Below, piece by piece: positions 17,340-25,731 of a stretch of 64,000 bases of DNA. Source of the DNA: Roseomonas sp. (GTDB taxonomy: Bacteria; Pseudomonadota; Alphaproteobacteria; Acetobacterales; Acetobacteraceae); assembly GCA_020249145.1 (NCBI GenBank), contig JADCGF010000012.1, forward strand, positions 124,001-188,000, in the 5' to 3' direction. Numbering within the stretch: the first letter of the stretch is position 1; every line of letters starts with the position of its first letter. A program made the position numbers and the translations under genes. Below the pieces are notes generated by a model that was not told the origin of the DNA, did no database searches, and saw only the letters and a program-made list of their open reading frames with translations.

Positions 17340-18398
17340 TCACGCGCGCTTTTCGCCTGCCAATAAGGCGCGCTTGCGCGCCACACCCCAGCGATAGCCC
17401 GTGACATCACCATCCTTGCCCAGCACGCGATGGCAGGGCACGGCGAGTGACACAGGATTTTGCGCACAAGCCCGCGCCACGGCGCGCGTTGCTTTCGGCT
17501 CCCCCATCGCGGCGGCGAGTGCGCCGTAGCTTGTGGTGCTGCCAAGCGGTATCGCGCGCAGCGCTTCCCAAACGCGGCGCTGGAAAATCGTGCCGCGCAA
17601 ATCCAGGGGCAATTCCAAGGCCGCGCGTGGTTCGGCGATGAAGGCGATGGCGCGTTTGGCAAGATCGCTGATCTCCGCTGGTGCGGCTTCAATCCGCGCC
17701 TTCGGAAACCGCGCGCGCAAATCGCCTTCCAATGCGTCGCGGGTTTCGCCGAAACCAAGAAAGCACACACCCTGATCGGTCGCACCTAGCAACAAGGGGC
17801 CGAAGGCGCTTTCCGCCCAGGCGATGCGAATAACCTCTCCCGCGCCGCCACGCCGCGCACGGCCAGGGCGCATCCCCAAATGCCGCGCAGTGTTTTCATA
17901 GACGCGGCTTTCGCTGCCAAAGCCGGCCCCCGCCACCGCTTCCGCGACGCGCGCCCCTTCAGCCAGCGCGGCTGACAGGCGCTGCCCGCGCACACCTTCC
18001 GCATAGGAACGCGGCGTGACGCCAGTGATGTCACGAAACATTCTTTGGAAGTGATGCGGCGCATAGCCAGCGCGCGCGGCCAGGCTTGCCAGGGATGGAA
18101 TGCCCTCGGCGGCTTCAATCATGGCGCAGGCGGCGCGCACCGCTTCCGCTTGCAGGCGTGCGCGATCACCGCGCGGGTCGCAGCGCTTGCAGGCGCGAAA
18201 GCCGGCGGCCTCTGCCGCCGCGCTGTCGGCGAAGAAACGCGTATGGCGGCGGAGCGGCGCGGGGGAAGGACAGCCGGGACGGCAATAAATCCCCTGGCTG
18301 GTGACGGCATAAAGAAAGGCGCCACAGGCGGGCGCGGCATCGCGCACCAGCACGGCGGCGAAGCGGGCATCATCAAGGGATTCGGGCATATCGTTCAT
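17340..18398 (-). CDS. ada: Ada: adaptive-response regulator and O6-methylguanine-DNA methyltransferase
   Basis: Ada both repairs alkylated DNA and activates the adaptive response. The 352-residue protein starts at ATG 18398 and has all three modules. The Ada-type zinc domain has Cys39, Cys43, Cys70 and Cys73 (GIYCRPGC and FRACKRC), with Cys39 the phosphotriester acceptor. An AraC helix-turn-helix region spans about 80-170 (LASLAARAGYAPHHFQRMFRDITG). The C-terminal methyltransferase has acceptor Cys322 in VPCHRVLG. Length and order match E. coli Ada (354). A longer frame upstream is not family-like. It is a lone gene with no alkB beside it. Confidence 0.95.
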   Translation of the reverse strand: MNDMPESLDDARFAAVLVRDAAPACGAFLYAVTSQGIYCRPGCPSPAPLRRHTRFFADSAAAEAAGFRACKRCDPRGDRARLQAEAVRAACAMIEAAEGIPSLASLAARAGYAPHHFQRMFRDITGVTPRSYAEGVRGQRLSAALAEGARVAEAVAGAGFGSESRVYENTARHLGMRPGRARRGGAGEVIRIAWAESAFGPLLLGATDQGVCFLGFGETRDALEGDLRARFPKARIEAAPAEISDLAKRAIAFIAEPRAALELPLDLRGTIFQRRVWEALRAIPLGSTTSYGALAAAMGEPKATRAVARACAQNPVSLAVPCHRVLGKDGDVTGYRWGVARKRALLAGEKRA

Positions 18399-18581
18399 AG
18401 CCGCATCTTCGGTCCGGCCCGAGACCCGCGCCATCCGTTCCTTGCTTTCACTTGTTTTCTCTGCTGCGCATCGTGGCCGATCCGCCCTCAGACGCCGCAG
18501 GGGCGGCGGCGCCCATTCGGGCGCTCGTCCGCCTTCGGCGGCCGCAAAAGGCCCAATTCTTTGCAGCAACCGCTTTGCGCA

Positions 18582-19118
18582 TTAGGGCCGCCAAGGGCGG
18601 TGATAAGGATGCCCTGTCCTGATCGCCTGCACCCGGTAAAGCTGTTCCGCCAGCATGCCCCGCACCAGAAAATGCGGCCAGGTAAGCGCACCAAGCGATA
18701 GTCGGTATTCCGCCCGCGCCTGCACGGCCTGATCCAGCCCTTCCGTGCCACCGATCACGAAATACACCGTGCGCCCAGCCTCATCCCAGCGCGTCAGCAG
18801 CGCGGCCAAGCTTTCCGTATCGGGCGTGGCGCCACCAAGGTCCAGGGCCACCGGCACCGCACCATCCGGGATTGCCGCAAGGATCGCGGCACCCTCTCGC
18901 CGGCGGATTTCGGCGGCGCTGCCGCGCGCTTCGGCGATTTCGACCAGCTCCGGCGCCGGGCGCAGCCGCGCCGCGTAATGGGCGTAAAGCGCTGCCTCCG
19001 GCCCTGGCTTGATGCGCCCGATCGCGACGATCCTAACCGCGCGCGGCGTCGGAATTCTCCGTCTGCACAGGGCTTTCCGGGCCCCACATGCGTTCCAGCC
19101 GGTAAAGCTCTCGCACAT
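18582..19118 (-). CDS. rlmH: 23S rRNA pseudouridine-1915 N3-methyltransferase RlmH, unusual start
   Basis: RlmH is a small SPOUT methyltransferase that modifies pseudouridine 1915 in helix 69. Family signatures are [24 protein letters not shown] near the start, [16 protein letters not shown], the knot [12 protein letters not shown], and the C-terminal [18 protein letters not shown] motif ([13 protein letters not shown]). The expected N-terminus is at about codon 28 of this frame, but no ATG, GTG or TTG occurs there; the only canonical start is ATG at 19118, giving a 27-residue Cys/Arg-rich extension that overlaps rsfS by 86 bases. A non-canonical start near 19035 or a base error is possible. 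It is the last gene of nadD-rsfS-rlmH. Confidence 0.85.
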   Translation of the reverse strand: MCESFTGWNACGARKALCRRRIPTPRAVRIVAIGRIKPGPEAALYAHYAARLRPAPELVEIAEARGSAAEIRRREGAAILAAIPDGAVPVALDLGGATPDTESLAALLTRWDEAGRTVYFVIGGTEGLDQAVQARAEYRLSLGALTWPHFLVRGMLAEQLYRVQAIRTGHPYHRPWRP

Positions 19119-19722
19119 CGGGGCGGAACAGATGGATCACCAGGTCGCCCGCATCTATCAGCACCCAATCCGGTGAGGCCTGGATGGCATCGCGCCGGAG
19201 GTGCAGGCCGGCCTTGCCGAGCGCCTCATCCAAATGCGCCGCCATGGCCTGTAATTGGCGCTCCACCTGGCCGGTCGCGATAATCAGGCGGTCCGTGTAA
19301 TCGGCGCGGCCTGTCACATCCAAAACCACGATGTTCTCGGCCTTGTCGTCTTCCAGGCTTTGGCGCGCGGCCTCTACAAGTATTTCCAGCCGGTCCGGTG
19401 CAATTTTCGCCCGGCGCTTGGTGCGCGCGGGGCGGGGCGCGGCGGGCTTGGCTTCGCCACTGGTCTTGGCGGCGGCGGATTTGGCTTTGGGCGCGGGTTT
19501 GGCGGCTTTGGGGGAAGCAGGCTTGGCCGCGGTTTTGGAGGTGGCGCGCTTTGGTGCTGGCTTGGGCGTAGCCTTGGCTTCGGCGGCGGCTTTGGGCTTG
19601 GTGGGCTTGGCTTTCGGCGCAGCTTTGGCCTTGGGCGCGGCAGACGCGCGGCGCTTCGGGCTTTCTTCAGCCTGGGTGGGTTTGCGGGCTATGGCCGCCT
19701 CCTCTGTCCATGGGTTACGCAT
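19033..19722 (-). CDS. rsfS: Ribosome silencing factor RsfS with Lys/Ala/Pro-rich N-terminal extension
   Basis: RsfS binds L14 and blocks subunit joining in starvation. The protein starts at ATG 19722 (229 residues). The conserved RsfS domain occupies about residues 110-215 ([35 protein letters not shown], then [15 protein letters not shown] and YRLERMWG). Before it is a 90-residue low-complexity tail of AK, PK and AAK repeats resembling histone H1-like basic tails. The family is normally about 105-130 residues, so this extension is notable. Start overlaps the nadD stop by 8 bases; rlmH follows. Regulation is likely shared across the operon. Confidence 0.92.
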   Translation of the reverse strand: MRNPWTEEAAIARKPTQAEESPKRRASAAPKAKAAPKAKPTKPKAAAEAKATPKPAPKRATSKTAAKPASPKAAKPAPKAKSAAAKTSGEAKPAAPRPARTKRRAKIAPDRLEILVEAARQSLEDDKAENIVVLDVTGRADYTDRLIIATGQVERQLQAMAAHLDEALGKAGLHLRRDAIQASPDWVLIDAGDLVIHLFRPDVRELYRLERMWGPESPVQTENSDAARG

Positions 19723-20323
19723 CCAGCGCTGCCGCCCTGATCGCAGTGGCGGAAGCGGCGTGTTCGCGTGCGGAAACGAAACACCATCTGGCGCGGTTCG
19801 TAGCCCGCTTCTCCCCCACAAGCAACGCGCGGGGCGGGCAGCGCCGATGGCGCAGCACGGAAGCCGCGGCACTACGGAGCGCCTGGCGTGTCCAACCCGG
19901 ACGGGGCAGGACGGCAAGCGGGGTGGAGCCGGCGATGCGCCGCCATGATTTCCAACGCGGCAACTGCACCAGATTATCCGCGCCCATCAGAAAGACGAAA
20001 GCGGCGCGCGGAAAACGCCGACGCAGTTTTGCGAGCGTATCGGCGGTGAAGCGCGTGCCGAGCGCCCTTTCGATATCGGTTGCGATCACGCGCCTGCCAT
20101 CGGCGATGCGCCGCGCGCTGGCCAGGCGTTCCGAAAGCGGCGCCATGCCCGCGCGCGGCTTCAGCGGATTACCCGGCGAGACCACCAGCCAAACCTGATC
20201 CAGCCCCAGCGCCCGCATGGCGTGGCGCGCGACATGGAGATGCCCGGCATGGGCCGGGTTGAAGGACCCGCCCAAAAGACCAATGCGACGGCGCCGGCCA
20301 TCGCCGAAGCGGCATGGGATCAT
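19715..20323 (-). CDS. nadD: Nicotinate-nucleotide adenylyltransferase
   Basis: NadD makes deamido-NAD from nicotinate mononucleotide and ATP. The 202-residue protein has the nucleotidyltransferase motif GLLGGSFNPAHAGHLH (residues 15-30), the middle VFLMGADNLVQLPRWKSW and the C-terminal SATAIR (ISST-R like) motif. It heads the nadD-rsfS-rlmH operon, the normal order in Proteobacteria. Start at 20323 gives an Arg-rich leader (CRFGDGRRRRIG) typical of alphaproteobacterial NadD. Confidence 0.95.
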   Translation of the reverse strand: MIPCRFGDGRRRRIGLLGGSFNPAHAGHLHVARHAMRALGLDQVWLVVSPGNPLKPRAGMAPLSERLASARRIADGRRVIATDIERALGTRFTADTLAKLRRRFPRAAFVFLMGADNLVQLPRWKSWRRIAGSTPLAVLPRPGWTRQALRSAAASVLRHRRCPPRALLVGEKRATNRARWCFVSAREHAASATAIRAAALDA

Positions 20324-20384
20324 GCGCTGAGCATAAACCGCTCAGGCGCCAAGGTGAATTGGCCTGCCATGCAGCTTAAGGCGG

Positions 20385-21890
20385 TTACTTGTAGACAAAG
20401 GCAGCGTCGTTCAGGTCAATTTTGGGGAATTCATCCTTCTCGGCCCAATAATCCTGATTATGCATCCATTCAGGCTTGTCGCCGCGTTGCGGCAGCAGAT
20501 GCATGCCGCGCATCAGATAGCCTGGATTGAAATTTTCCGGATCAATCCAGGGCAGGATGGGCATATTATGGTCTTCTTCGCGCAGCGCCACTTCGACCTG
20601 CGCCTTGCCCTTCGCATCCATATGCTTCAGCAATTTGCAGACAAAATCACCAACCAAATCAGCGCGCAGAGTCCAGGAAGCGCGGAAATAGCCGAAGACC
20701 CAAACCATATTGGGAATGCCGGTGAACATCATGCCGCGATAGGTCACCGTTTCATGGAAATCGAGCGGCTTGCCATCAATTTCAAAAGCAATATCGCCCA
20801 GCACATTCAGGTTGAAGCCGGTGGCAGCGACAATGATATCCGCTTCAATTTCCTGACCGGATTTGGTGACAATACCTTTTTCCGAAAATCTCTCGATCTC
20901 ATCCGTCACCACACTGGCCTTGCCGCTGGCGATGCCATGGAACAGATCGCCATTCGGCACAAAGGCCATGCGTTGGCGCCAAGGGCGATATCTGGGCGTG
21001 AAATGGGTGGCGATATCGTAATCCTGACCGACAATGTTACGGATACCATCCAGCAGCGCTTCCTTGACCATCTCCGGTTGCGTGAAGGTCTGTTTTGCGA
21101 ATTTTGCTTGCTCAAACAGGATTTTGCGGCGCGTGATTTCGTGAATCCAATCTTCGGAAATGCCAAGCGTCCGCAATTCCTCCGCGATTTCGATCGCGTT
21201 GCGGCCCACGCGGAAATAAGTGGGCGAACGCTGCAGCATCACAACATGCGCGGCTTTGGCGGCCATGGCCGGGATGATTGTGGCAGCACTCGCCCCTGAC
21301 CCAATGACCACAACGCGCTTATTGGCATAGTCCAGCCCTTCAGGCCATTCCTCGGAATGCACCAGCCGGCCCTGATAGGCCGCCATATTCGGCCATTCCG
21401 GCATATAGCCCTGATACTGGCGGTAATAGCCCTGGCACATATACAAAAACTTGCCGGCGAAGCGGCGCGGAAGGCCAGTGGTCTTGTCCAGGACTTCCAA
21501 GGTCCAAAGCTTCGTCTGACTGTCCCAGCTTGCATGAGAAATATGGTGCCGATAGCGGATATGCCGCGCCAGATCATTTTCGGCGATGACTTCGCCCATA
21601 TAGCGCAGGATTTCTTCGGCAGTGGCGATGGGCGCGCCGCGCCAGGGCTTGAAGCGATAGCCGAAGGTATGCAGGTCGCTGTCTGAGCGAATGCCGGGAT
21701 ATTTATGCGTCCACCAGGTGCCGCCGAAACTTTCCTCATTCTCCAGCACCACAAAGCGCTTATCGGGGAATTGGGTGGTCAGGTGATAGGCCGCGCCAAT
21801 GCCGGAAATGCCGGCACCCACAATAAGCACATCGAAATATTCGACGGAGAGCGGCGTGCTTGGACTTTGGAGCGTGGCGGTATCGGGCAT
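20385..21890 (-). CDS. Flavin-containing monooxygenase, Baeyer-Villiger type
   Basis: This 501-residue class B flavoprotein has an FAD Rossmann motif at residues 23-35 (VGAGISGIGAAYHL), then GGTWWTHKYPGIRSDSDLHTFGYRF. The fingerprint YQGRLVHSEEWP is the BVMO motif FxGxxxHxxxWP with Phe replaced by Tyr, and a second NADPH motif VVVIGSGASAAT follows. Such enzymes convert ketones to esters or oxidise heteroatoms. Its subtype resembles EtaA-like monooxygenases. It is monocistronic between nadD and the hydratase gene; the substrate is unknown. Confidence 0.88.
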   Translation of the reverse strand: MPDTATLQSPSTPLSVEYFDVLIVGAGISGIGAAYHLTTQFPDKRFVVLENEESFGGTWWTHKYPGIRSDSDLHTFGYRFKPWRGAPIATAEEILRYMGEVIAENDLARHIRYRHHISHASWDSQTKLWTLEVLDKTTGLPRRFAGKFLYMCQGYYRQYQGYMPEWPNMAAYQGRLVHSEEWPEGLDYANKRVVVIGSGASAATIIPAMAAKAAHVVMLQRSPTYFRVGRNAIEIAEELRTLGISEDWIHEITRRKILFEQAKFAKQTFTQPEMVKEALLDGIRNIVGQDYDIATHFTPRYRPWRQRMAFVPNGDLFHGIASGKASVVTDEIERFSEKGIVTKSGQEIEADIIVAATGFNLNVLGDIAFEIDGKPLDFHETVTYRGMMFTGIPNMVWVFGYFRASWTLRADLVGDFVCKLLKHMDAKGKAQVEVALREEDHNMPILPWIDPENFNPGYLMRGMHLLPQRGDKPEWMHNQDYWAEKDEFPKIDLNDAAFVYK

Positions 21891-21956
21891 GGCTGACGTC
21901 TTTCTTGGCGCGGGCTTAAGTGTAGCAGAAGGCGCGGGCTCAGCGAAGCGCCCGCG

Positions 21957-22814
21957 CTATTTGAACCGCACCAGCACTTCCTGCGTCTCCCCGAGGCCTT
22001 CATAGCGCGCGGCCCAGACCTGCCCTGCCACCACCGGCTGCGGTGGTGAGAAGGAACCGAGAGAGACCACATCCCCCGCGCGCAAGGGCCGCCCATCACG
22101 GGCCAGGTCGCGCGCAATCCAGGCCAGTGCATTCAAGGGATGGCCCAGAATGGCGGCACCTGGCGCGCGCGAGACTTCGCGCCCATCCTGATGCAGCGAG
22201 ACATTGATACGCCCGAGCGCCGCGATGAAATCAGCGCTGGGCGTGACGGCAATCGGCTTGCCCACCACGCCAAGCCGCGCGCCGACATTGACGGCGAGCA
22301 GATCGCCAAGGCTTGGGCTGTAATCGGGCGCATAGACAAGATCGGGCAATTCAATGAAGGGGATCACCTGATCCACATGGCGGATCAGCGCGGCATGGTC
22401 ATTCAGCGCGGCCTCAACGCCACCCATGCCGATGCGCAGCAGCATATCGGCTTCCAGCACCGGAACAGCGGCGAAACGCGCCTCGATCTCGGCGCCCGAC
22501 GTCGCGCGCAAGGTGGCGTGGAAAATCATGCCGCGGATCGGATGATCAATCCCAAAGCGCTGCTGGATGGCGGGATTGGTCAGGCCAAGCTTGAAGCCGA
22601 CGATGTCACCGAAGGGTTGAGCGAAAATCGCCACCAGCTTTTCCTGCGCACAGCGCCCATCAGCGGGTGAGAGCGCAGCGAAAGGCGTTGGCGATTGGCG
22701 TTGCAGAATCTGCCCGGCAAAGCGTGCAATCGCCGTATCATCCGGGCAGGCAGCCTTAGCGGCTGTCGCAAGCGCAAGGCCAATCAGCAGCGCCGCGAAA
22801 AACCACCGCCCCAT
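21957..22814 (-). CDS. Exported 2-keto-4-pentenoate hydratase-like (FAA-fold) protein
   Basis: This 285-residue protein resembles catabolic 2-oxopent-4-enoate hydratases (GFKLGLTNPAIQQRFGIDHPIRGMI, VLEADMLLRIG, and C-terminal VSLGSFSPPQPV matching the family's GSFxxP end). Unlike the cytosolic enzymes, it begins with a convincing signal peptide, MGRWFFAALLIGLALATAAKA, cleaved before ACPDD. This predicts a periplasmic hydratase or binding protein. The mature form keeps two Cys (ACPDD, GRCAQEK). Its ATG overlaps the proA stop by one base (TGATG), so translation is coupled. Substrate and metal use are unknown. Confidence 0.75.
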   Translation of the reverse strand: MGRWFFAALLIGLALATAAKAACPDDTAIARFAGQILQRQSPTPFAALSPADGRCAQEKLVAIFAQPFGDIVGFKLGLTNPAIQQRFGIDHPIRGMIFHATLRATSGAEIEARFAAVPVLEADMLLRIGMGGVEAALNDHAALIRHVDQVIPFIELPDLVYAPDYSPSLGDLLAVNVGARLGVVGKPIAVTPSADFIAALGRINVSLHQDGREVSRAPGAAILGHPLNALAWIARDLARDGRPLRAGDVVSLGSFSPPQPVVAGQVWAARYEGLGETQEVLVRFK

Positions 22815-24079
22815 CACAACCGTATCTGCCCCGTGCCGAAAATCTTGTAGCGATAGGTGCAAAGCTGTTCGAGTCCGACAGGCCCGCGCGCATGCAGCCG
22901 CCCCGTTGCTATGCCGATTTCCGCCCCGAAGCCGAATTCCGCACCATCGCAGAATTGCGTGGACGCATTCCAAAGCCCGACAGCGGAGGCAATGCCATCC
23001 AGGAATTTCTGCGCAGCAGCGGCATCTTCGGTGATGATCGCTTCCGTATGCTCACTGCCGAAGCGGCGGATATGGGCAAGCGCTTCGTCAACGCTGGCAA
23101 CGACCTTCACCGACAGGATCGCATCCAGCCATTCGGTGGCGTAATCCTCATCAGTGGCAGCCGTCAGACCCGGCACAATGGCGCGCGAGGCCTCATCCGC
23201 ACGGAAATCGCAGCCTAGCGCACGCAAATCCGCGATCAGGGCGGGCAAAAGCGTGGGCGCGATGGCGGCATCAATCAGCAAGGTTTCCGTCGAGCCACAG
23301 ACGCCGGTGCGGCGCATTTTGGCGTTGGCGAGCACCGCGCGCGCCATGGCGTGATCCGCCCCGGCATGGATGTAAGTATGGCAAAGCCCTTCGGCATGTG
23401 CAAGCACGGGCACGCGCGCTTCTTCCAATACGCGCGTCACCAGGCCCTTGCCGCCGCGCGGCACGATCAAATCAATCAAGCCCGAAGCGCGCAGCATGGC
23501 GCCGACAAAGGCGCGGTCAGCACTCGGTGCCACCTGCACCGCCGCTTCCGGTAGGCCGGCCAGCTTCAGCCCTTGCACCATGCAGGCATGAATCGCGGCG
23601 GCGCTGCGCAGACTCTCCGACCCACCGCGCAAAATCACAGCATTGCCGGATTTGAGGCAGAGCGCAGCAGCATCGGCGGTGACATTGGGCCGGCTTTCGA
23701 AAATCATGCCAATCACGCCAAGCGGTTGCGCCACCCGTTGCAGGCGAAGCCCATTGGGCCGCTTCCATTCCGCCAGCACGCGGCCGACGGGGTCAGGCAG
23801 CGCCGCCACTTCTTCCAAACCCTTCGCCATCGCTTCCACCCGCGCCGGGTTCAGCAGCAGCCGGTCACGAAAGGCTGGGGTCAGCCCAGGTGCTGCGGCG
23901 AGGTCTTCAGCATTGGCCGCGATGATCTGCGCTTGATGTTCGCGCAAGGCTGCCGCCGCCAAAAGCAGCGCCTGATCCTTCACCGCGCGTGGCGCCGCCG
24001 CCAACGCACTTGTGGCGGCACGCGCGGCGCGCACAGCAATCTCCAGGGCTTGGGCAGCATCGGGGGGCATGGCGTTCAC
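22814..24079 (-). CDS. proA: Gamma-glutamyl phosphate reductase
   Basis: ProA reduces gamma-glutamyl phosphate to the semialdehyde in proline synthesis. The 421-residue protein starts best at GTG 24079, with AAGGA ten bases upstream; an ATG three codons later is possible, and a longer ATG at 24115 is non-conserved. Family regions are PLGVIGMIFESRPNVTADAAALCLKSGNAVILRGG, the PRGGKGL segment and the catalytic KMRRTGVCGSTETLL (nucleophilic Cys). No proB lies beside it in the window. It is the first gene of a two-gene unit with the exported hydratase. Confidence 0.95.
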   Translation of the reverse strand: MNAMPPDAAQALEIAVRAARAATSALAAAPRAVKDQALLLAAAALREHQAQIIAANAEDLAAAPGLTPAFRDRLLLNPARVEAMAKGLEEVAALPDPVGRVLAEWKRPNGLRLQRVAQPLGVIGMIFESRPNVTADAAALCLKSGNAVILRGGSESLRSAAAIHACMVQGLKLAGLPEAAVQVAPSADRAFVGAMLRASGLIDLIVPRGGKGLVTRVLEEARVPVLAHAEGLCHTYIHAGADHAMARAVLANAKMRRTGVCGSTETLLIDAAIAPTLLPALIADLRALGCDFRADEASRAIVPGLTAATDEDYATEWLDAILSVKVVASVDEALAHIRRFGSEHTEAIITEDAAAAQKFLDGIASAVGLWNASTQFCDGAEFGFGAEIGIATGRLHARGPVGLEQLCTYRYKIFGTGQIRL

Positions 24080-24130
24080 GGGCAGAGTATCCTTTCTGCC
24101 CTTCCTATACGCCAAATAAGCCCCGTGCCG

Positions 24131-25105
24131 CTATTCGATCCTGATGCCGCTTTCGCGAATGATCGGTTCCCATTTGGTCCGTTCCGCCGCCCAGGCGGCA
24201 GCGAATTCCGCCGGGGTTGAGGGCATGGCTTCCAGCCCATTGCGATTCAGGATGCCGACCACATCCCTGTCTTCCAAAGCGATCCGCATGGCATGGGCCA
24301 TCCGCTCAACGGCAGGTTCTGGTGTTCCGCGCGGCGCCACCACCGCATACCAGGATGGCACATTGAAGCCAGGCAGGCCGCTTTCCGCGACTGTCGGGAT
24401 ATTGGGCAAAAGCCGAGAGCGCTGCAGCGTTGGCACCGCCAGCCCGCGCAGCCGACCCGCTTCGATATGCGTCTTGACCGAGGGCGAGGTCGGAAAGCCG
24501 TAATCGAGCCGACCGGAAATCAAATCAGTCGCCACCAAGCCCCCGCCGCGATAGGAGACCTCGATCGTTTCAATCCCGGCCATTTTGGCGAAAAGCAGGC
24601 CCGCCAATTGGGGCGCGCTGCCAATGCCGCTATGGCCCCAGGAAAGCTCTCCGGGCCGGGCCTTGGCAGCGGCGATGATATCAGCCGCAGTATTCCAGGG
24701 CCGTTCCGCCGGCACGGTCAGGATGTTGAACAGGTCAACCGCGATGGAAATCGGTACCAGATCCCGCGCCGGGTCTATCGGCAGGCGCATCACCATGGGG
24801 CTGATCACCAAAGCGCCCAGCGTTGCCAGCAGGATCGTGTAACCATCAGCGGGGCTGCGGGCGACGAGTTCAGTGGCAAGGTTGCTGCCGGCGCCGGGGC
24901 GGTTTTCCACAATCACGGGCTGGCCCAGCACTTCCGACATTTTGGGCGCGAAGGCGCGGGCGGAGATATCGGTGGCCCCGCCAGGGGTGAAGCCCACCAC
25001 CAGGCGGATGGGCCGGTTGGGAAAGGGCGCCTGTGCCAGCGCGGGGGCAGCAAGCAAGGGGCTGGCCGCGATCAAAGCGCGGCGCGTTATGGTTTCTGAC
25101 GGCAT
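24131..25105 (-). CDS. Bug/TctC-type tripartite tricarboxylate receptor (orphan)
   Basis: This 324-residue periplasmic binding protein begins with a signal peptide (RRALIAASPLLAAPALAQAPFP). It shows the Bug-family signature PNRPIRLVVGFTPGGATDISARAFAPKMSEVLGQPVIVENRPGAGSNLATELVA. These receptors bind carboxylates and work with TctA/TctB membrane subunits, which are absent here. The Roseomonas/Acetobacteraceae lineage carries large expansions of such orphan receptors. It sits 25 bases upstream (in coordinates) of proA's stretch but is an independent transcription unit downstream of nothing obvious. The ligand is unknown. Confidence 0.9.
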   Translation of the reverse strand: MPSETITRRALIAASPLLAAPALAQAPFPNRPIRLVVGFTPGGATDISARAFAPKMSEVLGQPVIVENRPGAGSNLATELVARSPADGYTILLATLGALVISPMVMRLPIDPARDLVPISIAVDLFNILTVPAERPWNTAADIIAAAKARPGELSWGHSGIGSAPQLAGLLFAKMAGIETIEVSYRGGGLVATDLISGRLDYGFPTSPSVKTHIEAGRLRGLAVPTLQRSRLLPNIPTVAESGLPGFNVPSWYAVVAPRGTPEPAVERMAHAMRIALEDRDVVGILNRNGLEAMPSTPAEFAAAWAAERTKWEPIIRESGIRIE

Positions 25106-25179
25106 TCCGGCCCCATATCAGGCTTTGGCGCCCCTTGCATCCCCTTTCCGATTTTGCCCTGGGGCGCTAGTGAACCACC

Positions 25180-25731
25180 ATGGAAGCCAGCTTTTCCGCG
25201 CAGCTTCTGCGCGCCACGCTTTTCGCCGCCCGCGCCCATGCCGGGCAGGTGCGGAAGGGCGCGGCTGCCGAACCCTATGTGAACCATGTGATCGAGGTCG
25301 CCGCGATCTTGGCCGAACATGGCGCGCCGGAAGAAGCCATCCTGGCCGGGCTGCTGCACGACACGGTTGAAGATACCGAGACCACTGACGCCGATCTGGT
25401 CGCGGTTTTCGGCCCCCTCATTGCGGGCTTGGTGGCGGAAGCGACCGATGATAAAGAAAAGCCTAAGGAAATCAGGAAGGCCTTGCAGATCAGCCAGGCG
25501 CCAAAGCATAGCGAAGCGGCCAAGCAATTGAAATTAGCTGATAAGATTTCGAATCTGCGTTCCATCGCCGATAGCCCCCCGGCGAATTGGAATCATGCGC
25601 GCCGCATTGAATATGTGGGCTGGGCGGGGCGCGTGGCGGCGGGGCTGAAGGGTGTGAATCCGGGGTTGGATACATTGTTTGACACGACCTATCGTGCGGC
25701 GCTGGCCCGATTGGCGAGCGAAATGCCATGA
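25180..25731 (+). CDS. MESH1-like single-domain (p)ppGpp hydrolase (HD domain)
   Basis: This 183-residue protein is a stand-alone HD hydrolase of the SpoT/MESH1 type (small alarmone hydrolase). The motif HAGQVRKGAAAEPYVNHVIEV gives metal ligand His36, LLHDTVEDTET gives His60-Asp61, and KLADKISNLRSIA gives Asp121, the four manganese ligands of this family. There is no synthetase domain. It would degrade alarmones such as (p)ppGpp, or NADPH as reported for MESH1. Its stop overlaps the next gene (Bug receptor) by 4 bases, which in turn overlaps Maf, so the three are a coupled operon. Confidence 0.85.
   Translation: MEASFSAQLLRATLFAARAHAGQVRKGAAAEPYVNHVIEVAAILAEHGAPEEAILAGLLHDTVEDTETTDADLVAVFGPLIAGLVAEATDDKEKPKEIRKALQISQAPKHSEAAKQLKLADKISNLRSIADSPPANWNHARRIEYVGWAGRVAAGLKGVNPGLDTLFDTTYRAALARLASEMP

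Noticed and set aside
19440..19690. Tandem repeats in the DNA
   Set aside because: Codes for the AK/PK-rich tail of RsfS, so it is coding low complexity rather than a repeat element.
19331..19948. 205-residue Ala/Gly/Leu-rich frame opposite rsfS
   Set aside because: Mirror of the Lys/Ala repeat region; no independent support.
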